Made by a program: the position numbers and the translations under genes. From Sorangium cellulosum So0157-2 (lineage in GTDB: Bacteria > Myxococcota_A > Polyangia > Polyangiales > Polyangiaceae): 64,000 bases of DNA. Under the pieces are notes generated by a model. It was not told the origin of the DNA. It did no database searches and worked only from the letters and a program-made list of their open reading frames with translations. Of this stretch, positions 56,077 through 64,000 are shown one piece after another. The stretch spans positions 9,810,001-9,874,000 of the forward strand of contig NC_021658.1 in assembly GCF_000418325.1 (NCBI RefSeq), given 5' to 3'. How positions within the stretch are numbered: the stretch's first letter is position 1; every line of letters begins with the position of its first letter.

Positions 56077-56446
56077 CACGTCCCCCTTACCCCCACGATG
56101 ATTTCGGCTGGTTCCGGGCTCAATTCAGCCAGCGGGCGAGCTGCGAGCGCTCCGGCACGTGCAGCTTCGTGCCCCGAGCCGAGCGGGCCAACCGTCCCGG
56201 CACGAGGATCAGCGCGCGGCGCAGCCACGGCGTTCGCCAGCTCGCCAGGTGCGGAACATGGCACGTCCCCCTTACCCCCACGATGATTTTCGGCTGGTTC
56301 CGGGCTCAATTCAGCCAGCGGGCGAGCTGCGAGCGCTCCGGCACGTGCAGCTTCGTGCCCCGAGCCGAGCGGGCCAACCGTCCCGGCACGAGGATCAGCG
56401 CGCGGCGCAGCCACGGCGTTCGCCAGCTCGCCAGGTGCGGAACATG
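56077..56446. repeat. 185-bp tandem duplication inside IS1380 copy 2
   Basis: CACGTCCCCCTTACCCCCAC starts at 56077 and again at 56262. The two units differ by one extra T (GATTTCGG versus GATTTTCGG). The unit covers the end of the transposase frame and its downstream flank; copy 1 has it once. Confidence 0.88.
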
Positions 56447-57690
56447 GTCCAGCACATACCGGCGCATCAGGTTGGCGGTCAGCAGCTTCAGCAGCAGCGC
56501 GGCATGATTGGCGTTGAAGCTGTGGCTCGGCACGCGACCGCATCCCCACCCGTGCTTGAGATCGCCGATGAGCGGCTCGATGCCCGCGCGCAGGTCATAC
56601 CGCGCCGCGACGTCTTCGCTTCGACCGGCTCGTTGGTCAAGAAGACCTGCACCGTGTAGTCGAGGCCCTCCCAGAGGTAGATCTGCTTGCCGTTCTCCCG
56701 GTCGCGTGTGCGTACGGCAATCACGCGGACCCCATCCGGCCAATCGCTGCGCCGGAACGGGACCTCGGCCACCTGCCGCCGGGGACGACCGTCGGCATCC
56801 CAGTCGATGGTACGCCATCCGGTAGCGTGTGCGACCATGCCCACCAGATCGGGGCTCATCCGCGCCTTGGTCAGGAAAAAGCATCCCTTCATGGCAACGG
56901 CGTGCATCAAGGCGCTGCAATCCCCCGCGCCATCGATCCGCACGTAGATGACCGCGCTCGGCGCTGCGGCGCGCGCCCGGTCGATGCACTCCTCGACGAA
57001 AGGCACATCGGCTTCGCCAAAGCTCGTGTCGCCAGGTCGCAGCTTGGCTCCGACGATCGCGTCGACCTCGGCGACCCGCGCCAGGATCGGATGATAGCTC
57101 GGCCGGCCGTGATAGCGCGGGTTCGGGCCCGGCAGCGCCCCCTCCTGCATCCCGAAGAGCGGCTCCACGGTCGTGTCGACGTCGATGTGTACGAACCGGT
57201 GCTTTCGGCGCGCAACGAGGGCGAGCCCATGGTCGACGACCATGCTGTGCAGCGCTTCGAGCGCTTCCTCGTCGAAGCGGCACAGATCCCGGTAGACGGT
57301 ATCGATGCTGGGGACGACCCCGCCCGCGAGGCGTACGAAGAGCGGATCGACGGCGAGCGCCTCGATGCCGAAGACGCGCTCCTCGCCGGCGAGCGCGCTG
57401 TCCATCAGCAGGCGCATCTGCGCGGCCATGGGGTAGATCACCGAGCGGCCCGTCTTCAGCCGGGAAAAGCTGCGGCTCAGGGCCGCGTCGACGCCGAGCT
57501 CGCGGATGAAGGCGCCGAACGGGGCAAGCCCTGCGACCCCCGTCAGGTTCGTCTCCGTGGGGTTGACGTGGAGTGTGGAAGGGTCTGGCCGCCGGATGCG
57601 CTTCTGGTGCCGCCCGTCGCCTTTCCTCTTGAACCCAAGCTGGCGCCGGCGCACCTTGGAGGTGCTCGGCGTGCGTCTTCGTTTCGTCAT
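56306..57690 (-). pseudogene. IS1380-family transposase with a 4-bp deletion
   Basis: ATG 57690 (TKRRRTPSTSKVRRRQLGF). It includes the DDE blocks HIDVDTTVEPLFGMQEGALP, NPRYHGRPSYHPILARV and VIYVRIDGAGD. At about 56628 the sequence GTCGAAGCG-AAGACGTC lacks CCGG present in copy 1, so the frame shifts after NEPVEA. The true C-terminus (EDVAARYDLRAGIEPLIGDL to LARWLN) continues in the other frame and stops at 56306. Catalytic Asp residues are kept; the late Glu region is out of frame. Confidence 0.82.
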
Positions 57691-57796
57691 AGCAACCGGG
57701 ACCGGTCGCCACGCCGAGCCTTTCTTTCAAGGCGTTCCGTTTACGCCGCCAGCTTTCTCACCCCTCGGAGCGGCTTCGTAGGCGCGAAATCCACGC

Positions 57797-58459
57797 TCAG
57801 GGCGCTACGGAGAACGTGACCGGCTCGCCCGCGAACGGCCCGCCGCCCTGCACGATGCGGTTGTTCTCGAACACGGCGTTGAGCACGCTGACGGTGATCG
57901 GCCCGCCGGCGGCGCGGAGCTTGTCCCACGCCGCCGCGTCCGGCGTGTAGCTCAGCTTGGTCGTGAACACCCGGAGCAGCCCCTCGCGCTCCGCGGTCGA
58001 GAAGACCAGGAAGTAGGCGCGCCCGTTGATCGGCGTCCCGTGCGCCCACGCCGCGCGCGCCGGACCGACGAGCGCGCCGAGCTCCGCCCACGGCGACGGC
58101 GCCGGCCGAGCGCCCGCGCAGCCGAGCGCCGGTACGGCCCCCGGGGCCGTCCACCGCGCCGCGCCCGCGACGTGGAAGGTCAGCGCCGGCGCGGCGTCGC
58201 CGGGGACCGCCGCGCCGTCCTCGGGCGCGTCGAACACCGTCCCCTGCGACGGCTCGTCCTTCGGGTCGACGGCGAGCAGCGCCTCCAGCGCCTCGTCGGT
58301 CGCGCCCCCCTCGTAGATGACGTCGGCCAGCGCCGGCAGGACCTCCGTGTCCTCGTGGTCGTGGCCGTGACCGCACGCCCCGACGTACATCGCGGCCGAC
58401 GCGAGCGCCGCCAGCGCGGGGACGAGGATCGCCCGGGGAAGGAGGGGTGTCCGGCTCAC
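57797..58459 (-). CDS. Third protein of the MbnP/MbnH cluster, unknown function
   Basis: About 220 residues. GTG 58459 overlaps the TGA of the MbnH gene as GTGA and has GGAGG just upstream, so it is translationally coupled. A signal-anchor region (ILVPALAALASAAMYVGACG) is followed by the His-rich GHGHDHEDTEV, a likely metal-binding patch. The rest is a beta-rich domain (AAPALTFHVAGAARWTAPGA, INGRAYFLVFSTAEREGLLR) with no known family. The stop TCA lies inside the IS1380 end, so the native C-terminus may have been cut by the insertion. Confidence 0.65.
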   Translation of the reverse strand: MSRTPLLPRAILVPALAALASAAMYVGACGHGHDHEDTEVLPALADVIYEGGATDEALEALLAVDPKDEPSQGTVFDAPEDGAAVPGDAAPALTFHVAGAARWTAPGAVPALGCAGARPAPSPWAELGALVGPARAAWAHGTPINGRAYFLVFSTAEREGLLRVFTTKLSYTPDAAAWDKLRAAGGPITVSVLNAVFENNRIVQGGGPFAGEPVTFSVAP

Positions 58460-59724
58460 GGCGCCTCCGCCCACGGATCCGCGTGGCGCGGGTCCGTCAG
58501 AAACTCATCGTCCGTCAAGCTCTCCAGGAAGGCAATCACGTCTGCTTTCTCCTCTTCGGTGAGATCGAACCCGGTGATGAGCTCGCTCTTGAACTTGTTC
58601 TTGCTCCCCACGCCGGCGTTGGGGCCGTCCGCGATCGTGCGCCCTCCGGCGGCGTAATGGTCGAGCACCTCCCCCAGCGTCAAGATGCTGCCGTCGTGCA
58701 TGTACGGCGCCGTGAGGGCGATGTTGCGCAGCGTGGGCGCGCGGAACCGGCCCATGTCCGCCTCGTTGCCCGAGATGTCGTAGACCCCGGCGTTGCCCTC
58801 CGGGTAAGCGCCGCTCTCGCCGATGTTGTAGAGACCCGTGTTGTGGAACATCACCTCCGTGAAGGTGGTCCCGTCGTGCTGCACCGAGTCCGACAGGTTG
58901 AAGCCGCCGTGGCAGTGGAAGCACTCGAGCTTCTCGGAGAAGAAGAGATCCATGCCGCGCAGCGCCGCCTCCGACATCCCCGAAGGGTCGCCGTCGTAGC
59001 GGTACCGGTCGTAGGGCGAGCGGTACGAGAGCAGCGACCGCTCGAACGCCGCGATCGCCTTCGTGATGGTGTCGAGGCGGATGGGGTCCTCGTCGCCGGG
59101 GAAGGCCGCGGGGAAGAGCTCCTGGTACAGCGGCTCGTCCCGGAGCCGCTGGAACAGCTCCGCTTCCATGCCCGCGAGCCCGAGCTCGACCGGCGTCTCG
59201 CCGAACATGGGGAGGAGCGCCTGCTCCTCGAGCGAGTCGAGCAGCGGATTCCCCCAGGTCAGCGTCGTCAGGTAAGCGACGTTGGCCAGGCTCATCGAGC
59301 CGCGCACGTGGAATTGCTCGGTCGAGCCCTTCGCGGTCGCGAGGCCGTCGGTGAACGCGAGCTCCTGGACATGGCACGAGCCGCAGGAGTACGTGCCGTT
59401 GCCGGACAGGCGCCTGTCGTAGAACAGGCGCCTGCCGAGCTCGACCTTGGCCGACGACATCGGGTTGTCCTCGGGGACCTTCGGCACCGGGAAGCCCGGA
59501 GGCAGCCCCCACGCGAACGCGCCCGCGTCGCCGCCACCGCCGCCCCCGTCGCTCCCCCCGTCGCTCCCCCCGTCGCCCCCGCCCTGGCCGCCGCCGCCCT
59601 CGCCCGAAGTCCCGCCAGCGCCCGGCGTGCCCTCGCTGTCGCCGCAGGCGCAGGCGAGGGCCGCGAGCGCGGCCAGGACAGAGGAGAGCGCGGCGCGGCG
59701 GAGCGCGGTCACCCGTGCGGTCAT
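58456..59724 (-). CDS. mbnH: MbnH-type di-haem cytochrome c peroxidase-family enzyme
   Basis: About 422 residues. ATG 59724 is preferred because AGGAG lies eight bases upstream; ATG 59730 is only two bases from it. Signal with lipobox ALACAC, then a Gly/Asp-rich linker. Two c-type haem sites: GTYSCGSCHVQE (near 112) and ECFHCHGGF (near 266). Blocks GSMSLANVAYLTTLTWGNPL and FRAPTLRNIALTAPYMHDGS are typical of bacterial di-haem peroxidases. In known pairs MbnH oxidises a Trp of MbnP to kynurenine, creating a copper site. Its partner gene is 11 bp upstream. Confidence 0.85.
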   Translation of the reverse strand: MTARVTALRRAALSSVLAALAALACACGDSEGTPGAGGTSGEGGGGQGGGDGGSDGGSDGGGGGGDAGAFAWGLPPGFPVPKVPEDNPMSSAKVELGRRLFYDRRLSGNGTYSCGSCHVQELAFTDGLATAKGSTEQFHVRGSMSLANVAYLTTLTWGNPLLDSLEEQALLPMFGETPVELGLAGMEAELFQRLRDEPLYQELFPAAFPGDEDPIRLDTITKAIAAFERSLLSYRSPYDRYRYDGDPSGMSEAALRGMDLFFSEKLECFHCHGGFNLSDSVQHDGTTFTEVMFHNTGLYNIGESGAYPEGNAGVYDISGNEADMGRFRAPTLRNIALTAPYMHDGSILTLGEVLDHYAAGGRTIADGPNAGVGSKNKFKSELITGFDLTEEEKADVIAFLESLTDDEFLTDPRHADPWAEAP

Positions 59725-59735
59725 CGTCATGGCTC

Positions 59736-60770
59736 CTATTCTATCCTGAAGAACGACTGCTGCTCCGGGCGCGGCGAGCCGTCGGTGACGTCGATGCCGA
59801 GGTGGGTGAACAGCGGCGGGCAGTCGGGATCCGTCGCGTCGGACATGCAGCCGGGCGTGCCGCCCGCGTTCGCCGACACGTCGGTGTCCGCGACGAGCGC
59901 CCCATAGTCGACGAGCACCTTCGTCGCGAGCGGGTCGATGCCCTCGAAGACGATCTCGGCCACGTTGGGGCGATCGCACGCGGTCACCTCGCCGCCGTCG
60001 CCGGCGACGCAGCCGGTGCTCCCGACGTGGATGATGAAGGGATCCCCGCCCTGCTCCGGGACGCTGTCGATGCGCAGGAACTTGTACCCGTGATTCCAGC
60101 TCCAGAACAGCCCGGTCAGGTTGAGCGGCGACGGCGCGACCGAGGCGTCGCCGTGGTTCCGCGCGAACGGGACGCCCAGCTTGAACGACAGCCCGTCGTA
60201 CTCCCCGGCCGGAACCGTCCCGAGCACGCGCCCGTTCGTCTCCTGCGTCCCGTTGGCGCAGCTCCCGGACTTGTCCTCGAAATCGAGGAGCACGATGTTC
60301 TCGAGCTGCCACTTCCCGTCCTGTTCGAGCGTGAGCGGCACCTTCTCGCCGTCCGCGCGGTGCAGGCGTACATCGTGGATGTACAGGCGGAAGTCGTTGA
60401 GCTTCACGTCGGTCGCCGCGGCGCCGACAGCGTACGTGTCGCTGCACGAGAACACCTCGTCTTTGACGCGGCCCTCGAACGCCAGCTCGACGGCGATCGC
60501 CGCGTCGGTGTCCCCGCCCCCGCCGCCTGCCTCGCCCGTGCCCCCTTCGCCGGTCCCCCCCTCGCCGCCGGCCCCGCCGCGCCCGCCGTCGCCGGCGCCG
60601 CCGTCGCCGCCGACGCCGTCGCCGGCGCCGCCGTCGCCGCCGACGCCCGTCGAGGTCGATGTGCCATCGACGGGGTTCACCCCACCTTCGCCGCCGCCGC
60701 ACGCCGTCAGCGAGAGCGCCGCCCCGGCCAGCGGGAACAAGAGCCGTAAAGCATGAAGACCGCGTTTCAT
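59736..60770 (-). CDS. mbnP: MbnP-family copper-binding lipoprotein
   Basis: About 344 residues; ATG 60770 after AGGAGGACTCTC. Signal with lipobox LSLTAC, then a Gly/Glu-rich linker (to about 90). The mature domain has the family blocks LNDFRLYIHDVRLHRADGEK, GLSFKLGVPFARNH and GLFWSWNHGYKFLRID, in which a Trp is the expected substrate for kynurenine formation. At least six Cys (for example SCSDTY, STGCVAG, TACDRP) fit the four-Cys 'metallo-mystery pair' family. It probably captures copper at the outer surface or periplasm. No methanobactin precursor or synthesis genes are seen nearby. Confidence 0.87.
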   Translation of the reverse strand: MKRGLHALRLLFPLAGAALSLTACGGGEGGVNPVDGTSTSTGVGGDGGAGDGVGGDGGAGDGGRGGAGGEGGTGEGGTGEAGGGGGDTDAAIAVELAFEGRVKDEVFSCSDTYAVGAAATDVKLNDFRLYIHDVRLHRADGEKVPLTLEQDGKWQLENIVLLDFEDKSGSCANGTQETNGRVLGTVPAGEYDGLSFKLGVPFARNHGDASVAPSPLNLTGLFWSWNHGYKFLRIDSVPEQGGDPFIIHVGSTGCVAGDGGEVTACDRPNVAEIVFEGIDPLATKVLVDYGALVADTDVSANAGGTPGCMSDATDPDCPPLFTHLGIDVTDGSPRPEQQSFFRIE

Positions 60771-61068
60771 GAGAGTCCTCCTGAGGAACAACGACGCGCG
60801 CAACGATAGGCCGCGTCATCACCAACCTGAATGCGACATCTTGTCGCGATCGCCGTCGCGATCCGCCGGAGCGCACGAATCGAGCAGGCGTCGAAAAATT
60901 GCCTCCGAGCGCCCCGGCGCGGGGCCCGGCGGCCAGCGATCATGAACGCCGCGGGCGCCCCGCGCCCGTCGCCCGAGCCCGACCAGACAAGCCGACGCCG
61001 TCCCAGGCGAGCGAGCGCATCCAGACAGTAGCACGGGTTCTCCAGATCGTGCTACGGACGGTCCCGCT
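60771..61068. promoter_or_regulatory. Divergent promoter region of the copper locus
   Basis: 298 bp between the MbnP gene and the TonB-dependent receptor. It contains a small palindrome GCGACA-TCT-TGTCGC (60833-60847), a candidate operator. No gene was seen. Confidence 0.4.
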
Positions 61069-63237
61069 GTGACCCTCTCCCTGCGCACGGCGCTCGCGCC
61101 GCTTCTTATCACCACGGCCGCCGTGCCGGCGCGCGCCGGCGACGGCGCCGGGGAGGCCGCGCCGTCGCCGTCCGTGGCAGCCGCCGAGGCCTCGCCGGCG
61201 GCAGGGACCTCGGCCGCGGCGCCGGACGGCGGCGCTGGCCCGGGCGCGACCGTCAGCGCCGCGCCGGTCTCGGTCGTGGTGCAGGGCGCGGCGCCGCCGC
61301 GCAGCGCCTCGGAGGCGGTGCGGGGGCGGGCCGAGGTGAGGGCGGCGCCCCACCGCACCGCGAGCGACGTGCTCCAGCTCGTGCCGGGCGTGTTCGCCGC
61401 CCAGCACGGCGGCGAGGGCAAGGCGCACCAGATCTTCTTCCGCGGCTTCGACGCGGTCCACGGGCAGGACCTCGAGATCTGGGTCGCGGGCGCGCCGGTC
61501 AACGAGGTGTCCAACGTCCACGGGCAGGGCTACGCCGATCTCCACTTCGTCATGCCCGAGGTGATCCGCGAGCTCCGCGCGCAACCCGGGTCGTACGACC
61601 CGCGCCAGGGCGACTTCGCCGTCGCCGGCAGCGTGCGCCTCGAGCTCGGCTACGACGAGCCGGGGATCACCGCGACCGCCTCCGCCGGCTCGTTCGGCGC
61701 CCGCCGGCTCTTCCTCGCCTACCACCCCGAGGGCGCCGAGGAGACCACGTTCGCCGCGTTCGAGGCGTACGCGACCGACGGCTTCGGCCCCGCCCGCGCC
61801 GCCAGCCGGACCTCGGCCGTCGCGCAGGGCGTCTACGAGCCCGTCGCGGGCGTCCGCGCGCGCGTGATGGCCTCGGCGTTCGCCTCGCGCTTCGCCTCCG
61901 CCGGCGTCCTGCGCCTCGACGACCTCGAGGCGGGCAAGGTCGACCGCTTCGCCTCGTACGACCCGGATCAGGGCGGCGACTCGTCGCGCGCGCAGCTCGT
62001 CGTGGACCTGCGCGGCGCAGGCGCCGACGCCGCCCGCGGCGAGGGCCTCTCGCTCGCGCCGTTCCTCGTGCTGCGCTCGCTCCGGCTGCGCTCGAACTAC
62101 ACCGGCTACCTCGAGGACCCGACCTCCGGCGACGCCACCCAGCAGCTCAACGAGGCGATCACCGCGGGCGCGACCGCCTCGTACCGGCTCAGGTTCCCGC
62201 TGCTCTCGGATCGCGACGTGCTCGAGGCGGGCGTCGTCGCGCGCACCGACTGGATCGAGCAGTCGCAGCGGCGCCTCGCCGCGGTCGACGGCCGGCCGAC
62301 CGCGACGCTCGTCGACGCGAAGGTCCGCGCGACCGACCTCGCCGGCTACCTCGACGCGTCGCTCCGGCCCGCGCGGCGGGTCACGGTGCGCGGCGGGGTG
62401 CGCGTCGACGGGCTCGCGTACCAGGTCGTCGATCACGCCGGCGAGGGCGCGCAGGCGCGCAGCGCGCAGGGCATCCACGTGGGCGGCAAGGGCACGGTCG
62501 ACGTGGCGCTGCTCCCCGGGCTGCGCGCGCTCGCCAGCGTGGGCCAGGGGTTCCGCTCGCCCCAGGCGCGCAGCCTCGGCGACGGCGAGCGGACCCCGTT
62601 CACGCGCGCGCTCTCGGCCGAGGCCGGGCTCCGCTACGCGGACGAGCTCGTGCGGGCGTCGGTCGCGCTGTTCCACACGCGCCTCACCGACGATCTCGTC
62701 TTCGACGAGGCGACCGGCCGCAACGAGCCCGTCCCCGCCACGGCCCGCACCGGGGTGGCCTTCGACGCGGTGGCGCGCCCTGCGCCGTGGCTCGTGTCGA
62801 GCGTCGGCCTGACGTACACCCGGGCCGCCTTCACCGCGTCCGGCGGGCGCTACGCGGCGGGCGATCTCCTCCCGTTCGTGCCGCAGGTCGTCGCGCGCGC
62901 CGACATCGCGGCGACGCCGCGCCTCGGCGCGCTCTTCGGCCGGCGCCTCGAGGCCCGCGCCGGCGCCGGCGTGACGCTGCTCCACGGCCGCCCCCTGCCG
63001 TACGGGGAGCTCGGGCGCGACGCGCTCCTCACCGACGTGACGGCGCACGTCCGCTACCACCGCGTCGAGCTCGGGCTCGACGTCTACAACCTCCTCGACG
63101 CGGCCTGGTTCGACGGCGAGTTCGTCTACCCGTCGAGCTTCACCCGGGGCGCGGCGCCCGACCTCCTGCCCGCGCGGCACGTGACCGTCGGCGCCCCCCG
63201 CAGCTTCCTCGTCTCGCTGTCCCTCTATCTCGGATGA
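61069..63237 (+). CDS. TonB-dependent outer-membrane receptor
   Basis: 722 residues from GTG 61069; no good upstream ribosome-binding site, start chosen by the signal peptide (LAPLLITTAAVPARA). After an Ala/Gly-rich linker the plug (about 85-200) has ASDVLQLVPGVFAAQHGGEG and FFRGFDAVHGQDLEIWVAGA. The 22-strand barrel follows, with the FRSPQARSL-type block and the terminal beta strand ending SFLVSLSLYLG. It is divergent from the MbnP/MbnH genes, suggesting it imports copper or a copper complex; other ligands are possible. Confidence 0.87.
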   Translation: MTLSLRTALAPLLITTAAVPARAGDGAGEAAPSPSVAAAEASPAAGTSAAAPDGGAGPGATVSAAPVSVVVQGAAPPRSASEAVRGRAEVRAAPHRTASDVLQLVPGVFAAQHGGEGKAHQIFFRGFDAVHGQDLEIWVAGAPVNEVSNVHGQGYADLHFVMPEVIRELRAQPGSYDPRQGDFAVAGSVRLELGYDEPGITATASAGSFGARRLFLAYHPEGAEETTFAAFEAYATDGFGPARAASRTSAVAQGVYEPVAGVRARVMASAFASRFASAGVLRLDDLEAGKVDRFASYDPDQGGDSSRAQLVVDLRGAGADAARGEGLSLAPFLVLRSLRLRSNYTGYLEDPTSGDATQQLNEAITAGATASYRLRFPLLSDRDVLEAGVVARTDWIEQSQRRLAAVDGRPTATLVDAKVRATDLAGYLDASLRPARRVTVRGGVRVDGLAYQVVDHAGEGAQARSAQGIHVGGKGTVDVALLPGLRALASVGQGFRSPQARSLGDGERTPFTRALSAEAGLRYADELVRASVALFHTRLTDDLVFDEATGRNEPVPATARTGVAFDAVARPAPWLVSSVGLTYTRAAFTASGGRYAAGDLLPFVPQVVARADIAATPRLGALFGRRLEARAGAGVTLLHGRPLPYGELGRDALLTDVTAHVRYHRVELGLDVYNLLDAAWFDGEFVYPSSFTRGAAPDLLPARHVTVGAPRSFLVSLSLYLG

Positions 63238-63245
63238 GGTCCTCG

Positions 63246-64000
63246 ATGAGCTCCACCACAGCACAGAAACCAGCGCCCCGCCGGCGCGCCGCGCTCGCCG
63301 CGGCGGGGCTCCTCGCCGCGGCGAGCGCGGCAGGGTGCGGCGCCGGGGGCGACGGCGCGACCGCGGGCAAGCGCCTCACGCTCGCGACCGAGGTCGCGGC
63401 CGACGCGGCGTCGGTCGCGCCGTTCACGAACGCGCTCGGCTGGACCGTCACGCTGTCGAAGGCGCACCTGTCGATCGGGCCGCTCTACTACTTCGAGGGC
63501 GCCCCGTTCACGGCGCGGCGCGCGGCCCCGGGCCGCGGCGGCGCGCCCTCGCTGCTCGACCGGCTCGCCCGGTGGGCCGTCCCGGAGGCGCACGCCCACC
63601 CGGGCCACTACCAGGCCGGCGAGGCGCGGGGCCAGATGGCGCAGCCCACCTCGGTCGACCTGCTGGCGGGGACGACCGCGCTCGCGGACGCGGACGCGGT
63701 GAGCGGCGTCGTGCGATCCGCGCGCTTCACGTTCGGCGCGCCGCCCGCGGGCCCGGTCGCCGCGGAGCTCGACGGGCACGTCGTCGCCCTCGAGGGCCGC
63801 GCCGAGAAGGGCGACGCCGCCCGCGTGTTCCGCGCGCGCGCCCTGGCCGCGGACGTCGCGAGCGACGTGACCGGCGAGCCGGCGGTCGAGGGGTGCGTCT
63901 TCGAGGAGGTCTACCTCGACGGGCCCGGCGTCGTGACGCTCGCGATCAAGCCGTCGGTCTGGCTCGACCAGGTCGACTTCGAGGCCGTGGCCGAGGGCGA
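63246..64000 (+). CDS. Lipoprotein of the copper locus, truncated by the window end
   Basis: ATG 63246, 8 bp after the receptor stop, with GGATGAGG upstream; at least 251 codons. N-terminus RRRAALAAAGLLAAASAAGC ends in a lipobox Cys. The visible domain has GWTVTLSKAHLSIGPLYYFE and a His-containing loop EAHAHPGHYQAGEARGQMAQ, then beta-rich sequence. Family not recognised. Same strand and tight spacing make it part of the receptor operon; metal binding is plausible from the His cluster. Confidence 0.7.
   Translation, partial: MSSTTAQKPAPRRRAALAAAGLLAAASAAGCGAGGDGATAGKRLTLATEVAADAASVAPFTNALGWTVTLSKAHLSIGPLYYFEGAPFTARRAAPGRGGAPSLLDRLARWAVPEAHAHPGHYQAGEARGQMAQPTSVDLLAGTTALADADAVSGVVRSARFTFGAPPAGPVAAELDGHVVALEGRAEKGDAARVFRARALAADVASDVTGEPAVEGCVFEEVYLDGPGVVTLAIKPSVWLDQVDFEAVAEG

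Larger units (their letters stand above)
55957..57800 (-). mobile_element. IS1380-type element, copy 2 (1844 bp, damaged)
   Basis: Ends are CTGAGCGTACATTTCGCGCC at 55957 and, on the other strand, CTGAGCGTGGATTTCGCGCC ending at 57800, the same as copy 1 apart from the third base. It carries the full DDE region that copy 1 lacks. It has its own lesions: a 4-bp deletion in the transposase and a 185-bp tandem duplication near the 3' end. No flanking duplication is visible; both neighbouring genes are disturbed. Confidence 0.82.

Overview
The window looks like chromosomal DNA of a myxobacterium of the Polyangiales (Sorangium/Polyangium type). It is very GC-rich with G/C third positions. Many lipoproteins carry long Gly/Ser/Ala linkers. 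A Ser/Thr kinase appears to end in a myxobacterial DUF2378-like domain, and VWA, OmpA and Cys-rich lipoproteins of myxobacterial style recur. No rRNA, tRNA or CRISPR array was found.

Layout. (1) 0.4-8.2 kb: a plant cell-wall (pectin/hemicellulose) island: a GH74/sortilin-like BNR lipoprotein on the minus strand, then a PL1 pectate lyase, a PL10 pectate lyase and a two-domain GH43 on the plus strand. A perfect palindrome lies in the divergent promoter region. (2) 8.4-15.8 kb: a cell-envelope gene broken by a 191-bp insertion encoding a cytochrome P450 fragment; an ECF sigma factor with a membrane partner; a Cys-repeat lipoprotein; a trypsin-like protease with a seven-repeat propeller; an SBBP-type lipoprotein. 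(3) 16-28.5 kb: a mobile-DNA zone with a tyrosine integrase, a small excisionase-like gene, a decayed multi-gene transposon, a frameshifted IS110, an ISKra4 cut by an IS1380-type element, and an alpha/beta-hydrolase lipoprotein. (4) 28.9-31.3 kb: GAF-Ser/Thr kinase-DUF2378 protein. (5) 31.3-43.2 kb, minus strand: a 2127-residue SpvB/RHS lipoprotein followed by a storage array of displaced RHS C-terminal toxin cassettes. Each toxin tip is followed at once by a different small, AT-richer candidate immunity gene. (6) 43.9-48.1 kb: VWA protein, a small unknown gene and a NicO-type Ni/Co transporter. (7) 48.5-53.4 kb, minus strand: a tight signalling operon (coiled coil, OmpA-domain membrane protein, Ras-like GTPase, histidine kinase, double-receiver regulator). 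(8) 53.7-57.8 kb: a Tiki/ChaN-like lipoprotein, a truncated gene and a second damaged IS1380 copy. (9) 57.8-64 kb: an MbnP/MbnH copper-protein pair with a third coupled gene, divergent from a TonB-dependent receptor and a further lipoprotein that runs off the end.

The most notable system is the RHS array: one full-length delivery protein, at least three spare toxin/immunity modules in different stages of decay, and a final linker scar. The spare modules share a nearly identical core and hydrophobic linker, so recombination with the full-length gene could swap toxin tips. The second theme is genome plasticity: two IS1380 copies carry different, complementary lesions, and a P450 gene piece is spliced between short direct repeats.
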